A stretch of 64,000 nt of DNA from Helopsaltes ochotensis (Eukaryota > Chordata > Aves > Passeriformes > Locustellidae), in assembly GCA_013400155.1 (NCBI GenBank), contig VXBM01001558.1:62001-126000 (forward strand), in the 5' to 3' direction. The translations under genes and the position numbers were made by a program. Below, in pieces: positions 59,626 through 64,000 of this stretch. The notes below the pieces were generated by a model. It was not told where the DNA came from. It searched no databases and was given only the letters and a program-made list of their open reading frames with translations. Each line of letters starts with the position of its first letter. The stretch's first letter is position 1.

Positions 59626-61080
59626 ATCCTCATGGGTTTGGATCAACTGCTAAACTTCCAAACACGTTTTAACATTCATTTTTCAATGTAGGAGCAGCCA
59701 GAGGCACGGATAAATTTGCTTGCCATCTGCTTTGCATCTCCTGGTGCTCCCTGTCCCCATCCTCCCTCCCTCTGACATCCTGACAGTCCCTGGGAGCAGC
59801 TCCTGGCTGCACAGGGAGAGCTGCTCTGACTGTCCCCAGCCAGCAGCAATGATGGGGCACCGAAGGCAGGGATAATTACACAAGAATTGCTTCTTAATTA
59901 GCACGGTGGGAATCACAAAGGAACAACAGAGTTGAGTGTCTGCTGGTGGAACTCCCTGAGTCCAGGGGCAAGCATGGAAATGCCAACAGGAGAGCTGGTT
60001 AAAAACCTGGAATGGCTGCTGGAGTTAAAAATAAACACAGGAAAATAAACAATAAGCAAATAGAAACGGAGCACGCACGGGAGGGGATTCTGTAGTGCTG
60101 TAAGTTTTAGTTACAATGACAGAAGCTTGTTAAGTTCTGTCAGTTCAGCTCAGGCTGAGCCCCCAAAGTGGTGCTGAGCAGAGTGGCTGAGGGTCTTTGA
60201 CCAGTGATCAACACTTCTTCCCGTTTCCCTGCATAAAATAATGATTCATGCTTGTCCCGGTGTTCATCTCGGCAATAAAACCCCTTCCTTTGATATAAAA
60301 TTGTTCCTTGAAGCCAACACTGCGTCCCACCACAAATCCCTGCTCCAACATTTATCTGCAGATCCCCACCTGCAAACCACACTTCAAGGCCCTGCTAGGA
60401 AGGAAAAATCTATTTAATATTAGGAGGAAAGTACAACTACCAGTCATCATTTTCTTTGTGAGGGATCCCTTGCAGCCAGCACACTCTTTAATTACAATGC
60501 TAACAAAGGTTTGTAATTATTTAGAGGCAATATTTGTACTCTAGGTGTTTTTAATGTGCTCTACTAACTAGTTAGCAACAGCTAACAACATGATTAGATT
60601 TTAATCTTAAGTTGATTTTTAATCTTTAGTTGTATTTGGAGATCACTGTCATCATCTACAGGCCAGCACTGGAAGCAATACATAGAAAAAAAAAAGTACC
60701 TAATTCTCTAAAAAAAAATCAATTTCAATTTGAACCATAGGAATGATTGCAAAGCTGTGTTTACCCAGCCAGTCCTGCAAGGGGTTTCCATTGTCCTGGC
60801 CATTTATCAGCCATTTATTCACTGAAATAGTGGCAGGGTTTACCCTGGAAGTCTTTCCCTATATTGCAAAGCACGGAAATGAGGTGGTCACACGGGGAGG
60901 AAGATAATTAAGGAATATCCACTAGAGAAGCCCTTTGCCAGCAGGTTGCTGCAATTCCTGCCTCTCCTGGGTTGTCCCTTTCCAAACCGGGGTCCCTGAG
61001 GGTCACCCCGGCTCCTGGGCCAGCGGGGTTGGGAAGTGCCCAGCAGGAAAAGCCCTGGGGGTGCTGAGGGGTTGGAATGA

Positions 61081-61140
61081 GCCCAGGTGTGCCCAGGTGT
61101 GCCCAGGTGTGCCCAGGTGTGCCCAGGTGTGCCCAGGTGT
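61081..61140. repeat. 10-bp minisatellite, six perfect copies
   Basis: The unit gcccaggtgt is repeated six times without a mismatch, then breaks at gccacaggcc. Each unit contains the E-box-like CAGGTG. Perfect identity indicates recent expansion. Confidence 0.97.
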
Positions 61141-61249
61141 GCCACAGGCCACTGGCACCTGCACTGGAGCAGGAATTGTGTGACCACGGGCAGCAGGAAT
61201 TGTCCCCTGTGCCGGCACTGCTGAGGGACCTCAAATCCTGGGGTCACTT

Positions 61250-61725
61250 TGGATCCCACAGGACAAGAGGGACACCGAGGGGCTGGAGCGTGTGCAGGGA
61301 AGGGAACGGAGCTGGGAAGGGGCTGGAGCCCCAGGAGGGGCTGAGGGAGCTGGGCAGGGGCTGAGCCTGGAGCAGAGGAGGCTCAGGGGGCCCTTGTGGC
61401 TCTGCACAACTCCCTGCCAGGAGGGGACAGCCGGGGGGATTTGGGATCTGCTCCAGGGAACAGGGACAGGAGAGAGGGAACGGCCTCAGGCTGGGCCAGG
61501 GCAGGCTCAGGGGGGATATTGGGGAAAATTCCTTCATGGAAAGGTTTGTCCAGGCCTGGCACAGCTGCCCAGGGCACTGCTGGAGCCCCCACCCCTGGAG
61601 GGATTTAAAATCCAGGTGGAGGTGGCACCTGGGGACATGGGGCAGTGATGGTGGCCCTGGCAGGGCTGGAGAATGGTTGGACTCCATCACCTTACAGAGG
61701 TTTTCCAACCTTGATGATTCCCCAA
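61250..61725 (+). mobile_element. CR1 LINE, long 3' fragment
   Basis: It runs from 'ggacaagagggacaccgagg' through 'gaggctcagggggccc', 'gacagccggggggatttggg' and 'ggagggatttaaaatccagg' to 'gatgattcccc'. It is nearly identical in its centre to 28912-29390 in opposite orientation. Confidence 0.9.
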
Positions 61726-64000
61726 TTCTCTTCTAGGATTGAAGCATTCCCAAAGCAAAATCATGGGATCCAGGATATCTGCAGGACTGCCCAAAGGGAA
61801 GCCAGATCCAGGTCCCAAGCAGGATGAGTGAAAATTCAGCTCCATTACAACAAAACCAACCTAAACTCAACACCAAAGCATCTCTTTTCTTCTTTGGAAA
61901 GGATGCTTGATATTTAGTAACACACTTAATACTAAAAAAAAAACTGATTATACAATTCCAAACAGTGAAATTACTTCAGATTTCTGTAAAATTCAGTTCT
62001 GAAGGAAAACTTGAAGAGGCACAGGAATGCTCTAAAATGACTTATTTTCCTAAATCACCTTTAAAATAAAACACTCACCGTTAAAATGACTCCAGTACAG
62101 ATACGAGAAGGGAAATTTTAGTTTTAAGTAATCCCCACAAATAACATTAACACTGAGGAATTTCAGAATGAGAAGAGAATTCCCTGCAGGAGAGACCACA
62201 CATGCCAACACTTTTCTCCCTCAGGGATAAAAGATCTTGTTTTAAACAGGCTTGTCCATTTTCTTCCAGTAAAATATTTAAATTGAAATATTAAGCTCTT
62301 TATGTATAGTGAGAAAATCTAGAGAAATCAAACCTACACTCAGCTAAGTGATGCCTCATCAAAATGTCCCTGATACCACGGTCAGGAGGAGATGAAAAAG
62401 TCTAAGTTTCATTTCTTTTTTCCATTAAATTTTCCTTACCTGGCCTTAAAAGACTACACAGCTACATAAATAAATGGATGAATGTATAATAATATATATT
62501 AAAAAAAAACCAACATCGAAAAACCAAACCTAAATCACTTGAATTAATTCACTATATTTTGGCTTTCAGAACATTTCCATAGAAGAATTTATTTTGTTGG
62601 AAAGGATTTAAGCCTCTCACAATTCCCAGAGAGTTTGTAAAGATTAAAAGATGAAGTTTTCTCTCTGCTTACAATTTGTATTCTCTCTATATTAGCAACA
62701 AATAAAGAACTAAAAATCAATTGTTATCAATTCTAGAAGCCACTCATTAAATTGTCACCACTTACAGACTCACGAAATAAAAATCCAACTTTAAAATGTC
62801 CCAAATTTCATCTTTCTGCCGTGTGAAAATGTAAAATCCGATTTGTCGGCAGACAAGTTTGCTCACTTCAATAATATATTTTATGTAATTTATAATATAA
62901 AGGTATTACAAAGCCCAGCATGAATAAAGCATAGGATCTTCCGTCATTGCTTCTTTTCAAGAATGTTTTTTATAATATAAAACAAAGATGTGGATGGAAG
63001 TTTCAGCTTCCAGGGCATCCTGAAGGGAGTTTGATTTCCTGAAGCTTTTCCCAGCAGCATCACACCAGGACAGGAAAACAACCCAAAACAAAGCAGAACC
63101 CTCCCTGAGGCTCCCTAAATTTCTCTCCATGCATAGAAATTCATCCATGCATTTCTCACAGTATTAAAACAAACATTTCTCTCCTCGTAATAGGAAATCC
63201 CACAGTAAATTCAGCAGCACCTTCAGAGATCAGACTATTTCATGGCTACAGCAGCAGGATAAAAACAAGTGCAAAACGTTCCCATTTATCACATTTTTTA
63301 CCGAATACACAGAATATTCCATTTCCTGAGGCCAAACTCTGCCTCTTGAACACGAGAATAAAACATGTGAGCCTTTTTCCTTGCAGAAGCACAAGTTCAC
63401 ACCTGCAATAAAGGCAGAGATAAATATCTGGGCATTTTCCCGCTGCCACAAACATCATTTTGAAGCATCTTTTTGCCAATCAAGATGCAGTAAGGTATTT
63501 TCGGTGACAGATTCTGCTCCCAGAGCTCCTGGGAAAGATCTGCCACCTCCTTTACCTGATGTGACTTAAGGAGTTCAGAGCCTTCCTAAGCAGCAAAACC
63601 GATTTTAGAGTTTCCAAGGCAGGAGAAGTCCATGTAAAATGCAGAGCTCTGATACGGGATTTTAGAGGTGAATAGTATTTTATTTTTAGTCTTCAAACCT
63701 TGTTTTACCTCAGGAATTATTCTACAGATCCCGATTTGATACCTGACAATTCTGTCTCGGTCAATTGAAAACTTGTTTTAAAAGGAAAACTTTTCCAGCA
63801 CCGAGTCCCTGCAGGAGTGAATGCAGGGAAAAGCCTTTGGGAAGAAAAGCAGAAGGGTTTTCACAGAGATCCAAGCAGAATCCAGCCCTGCCTGTGGCCT
63901 TCTGTGGAGACAGGAGCCAGGAAGGAACTGCACCTACAGCTGAGTCGTGCCGGAAAAGAAGGAAACTTTTATTTACATTTGTAATTTTATAGAATCCCAA

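Larger units (their letters stand above)
1..64000 (-). other. DOCK1: DOCK1 gene, internal portion (eight exons and their introns)
   Basis: DOCK1 (DOCK180) is a cytoplasmic and membrane-recruited guanine-nucleotide exchange factor that activates RAC1 together with ELMO proteins, in phagocytosis, cell migration and myoblast fusion. Seen here: eight minus-strand exons joined in phase encode 276 continuous residues matching, from my knowledge of the family, the DOCK1 segment between DHR-1 and DHR-2. Diagnostic strings are MTAILRQMEDYHYAHL, QYADMLNKKFLDQ, YGDMRRQIGFEIRDMW, ELRKATIPIFFDMMQ and RLMERLLDYRTIMHDE. DOCK1 fits better than DOCK2 or DOCK5 because of the KHKYLAKSGETF, RTIMHDENKENR and KLDHEVEGGRGDEQYK wording. 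The 5' exons (SH3, DHR-1) lie beyond 64000 and the 3' exons (most of DHR-2, proline-rich tail) lie before base 1. DOCK2 and DOCK5 are the only serious alternatives. Confidence 0.95.
57364..64000 (-). other. DOCK1: DOCK1 intron, at least 6.6 kb (runs off the window)
   Basis: It holds CR1 copies at 59281-59625 and 61250-61725, an 11-bp-arm hairpin at 59244-59268, and a 10-bp minisatellite at 61081-61140. No further DOCK1 exon was found. I see nothing recognisable in 57370-59240, 59630-61075 or 61730-63985. The last bases (63989-64000, atagaatcccaa) may be the edge of another CR1 tail. Confidence 0.85.

Noticed and set aside
63551..63585. A 30-nt minus-strand block (acceptor tgcttag, donor TCAG followed by gtaaag) in phase 0
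   Set aside because: The phase fits, but the peptide EGSELLKSHQ is not expected in DOCK1 and so short an exon is unlikely without other support.
63711..63780. A minus-strand open block ending CCTGAG followed by gtaaaa, reading IDRDRIVRYQIGICRIIPE
   Set aside because: The acceptor is poor and there is no match to the DOCK1 segment expected before GSFVACM. It probably reflects chance openness.
1..64000. Search for the INSYN2A coding exon, tRNA, rRNA, CRISPR or bacterial-type systems
   Set aside because: No large plus-strand coding exon resembling INSYN2A is present. No RNA gene was recognised. The window is vertebrate intron and exon sequence, so prokaryotic systems are not expected and none is seen.
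63989..64000. Possible beginning of another reversed CR1 tail (atagaatcccaa)
   Set aside because: Only 12 bases are visible before the window ends, which is too little to call.

Overview
This is vertebrate nuclear DNA, almost certainly avian and probably from a songbird. The coding content sits in short exons with GT-AG introns, there are no operons or long ORFs, and the introns are peppered with about 33 copies of 5'-truncated CR1 retrotransposons. The CR1 tails are of the type with a 'ccatggcaggg' core and a 'gggttggaagggacc' motif that I associate with passerine birds. Everything that can be called a gene here is the middle of one gene, DOCK1 (DOCK180, a RAC guanine-nucleotide exchange factor), on the minus strand.

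Eight consecutive DOCK1 exons were read with their splice sites. In transcription order they are 57363-57262, 52070-51976, 16864-16786, 16336-16236, 13450-13392, 7361-7213, 598-513 and 319-163. Every junction keeps phase, and together they give 828 nt, or 276 uninterrupted codons. They encode the helical region after DHR-1 and run to the very start of the catalytic DHR-2 domain. Neither the start codon nor the stop codon lies in the window. Introns range from 193 bp to 35.1 kb (16865-51975).

Region by region: 1-7.2 kb holds the three most 3' exons, a degenerate minisatellite beside the first donor, and a possible opposite-strand two-exon ORF at 3.46-3.82 kb. 7.4-13.4 kb has an AT-rich repeat running into a 252-bp assembly gap, an (ACAAAY)n array and a CpG-dense patch at 9.2-9.3 kb. 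13.4-16.9 kb holds three exons and an AT-rich, conserved-looking stretch. 16.9-52 kb is one giant intron carrying most of the CR1 copies, two retroviral LTR-like fragments, a perfect 36-bp palindrome, poly-A tracts and a CpG-rich patch at 47.25-47.35 kb followed by a plus-strand splice donor. 52-64 kb holds the two most 5' exons, a 167-bp local duplication, a 10-bp minisatellite and further CR1 copies.

I found no complete second gene, no RNA gene and no convincing unknown biological system. The most interesting leads are the possible nested plus-strand transcripts (3.46-3.82 kb, and the CpG patch at 47.3 kb), a pair of CR1 copies sharing an unexpected common flank, and near-identical inverted CR1 copies that bracket two DOCK1 exons and could favour circular RNA.
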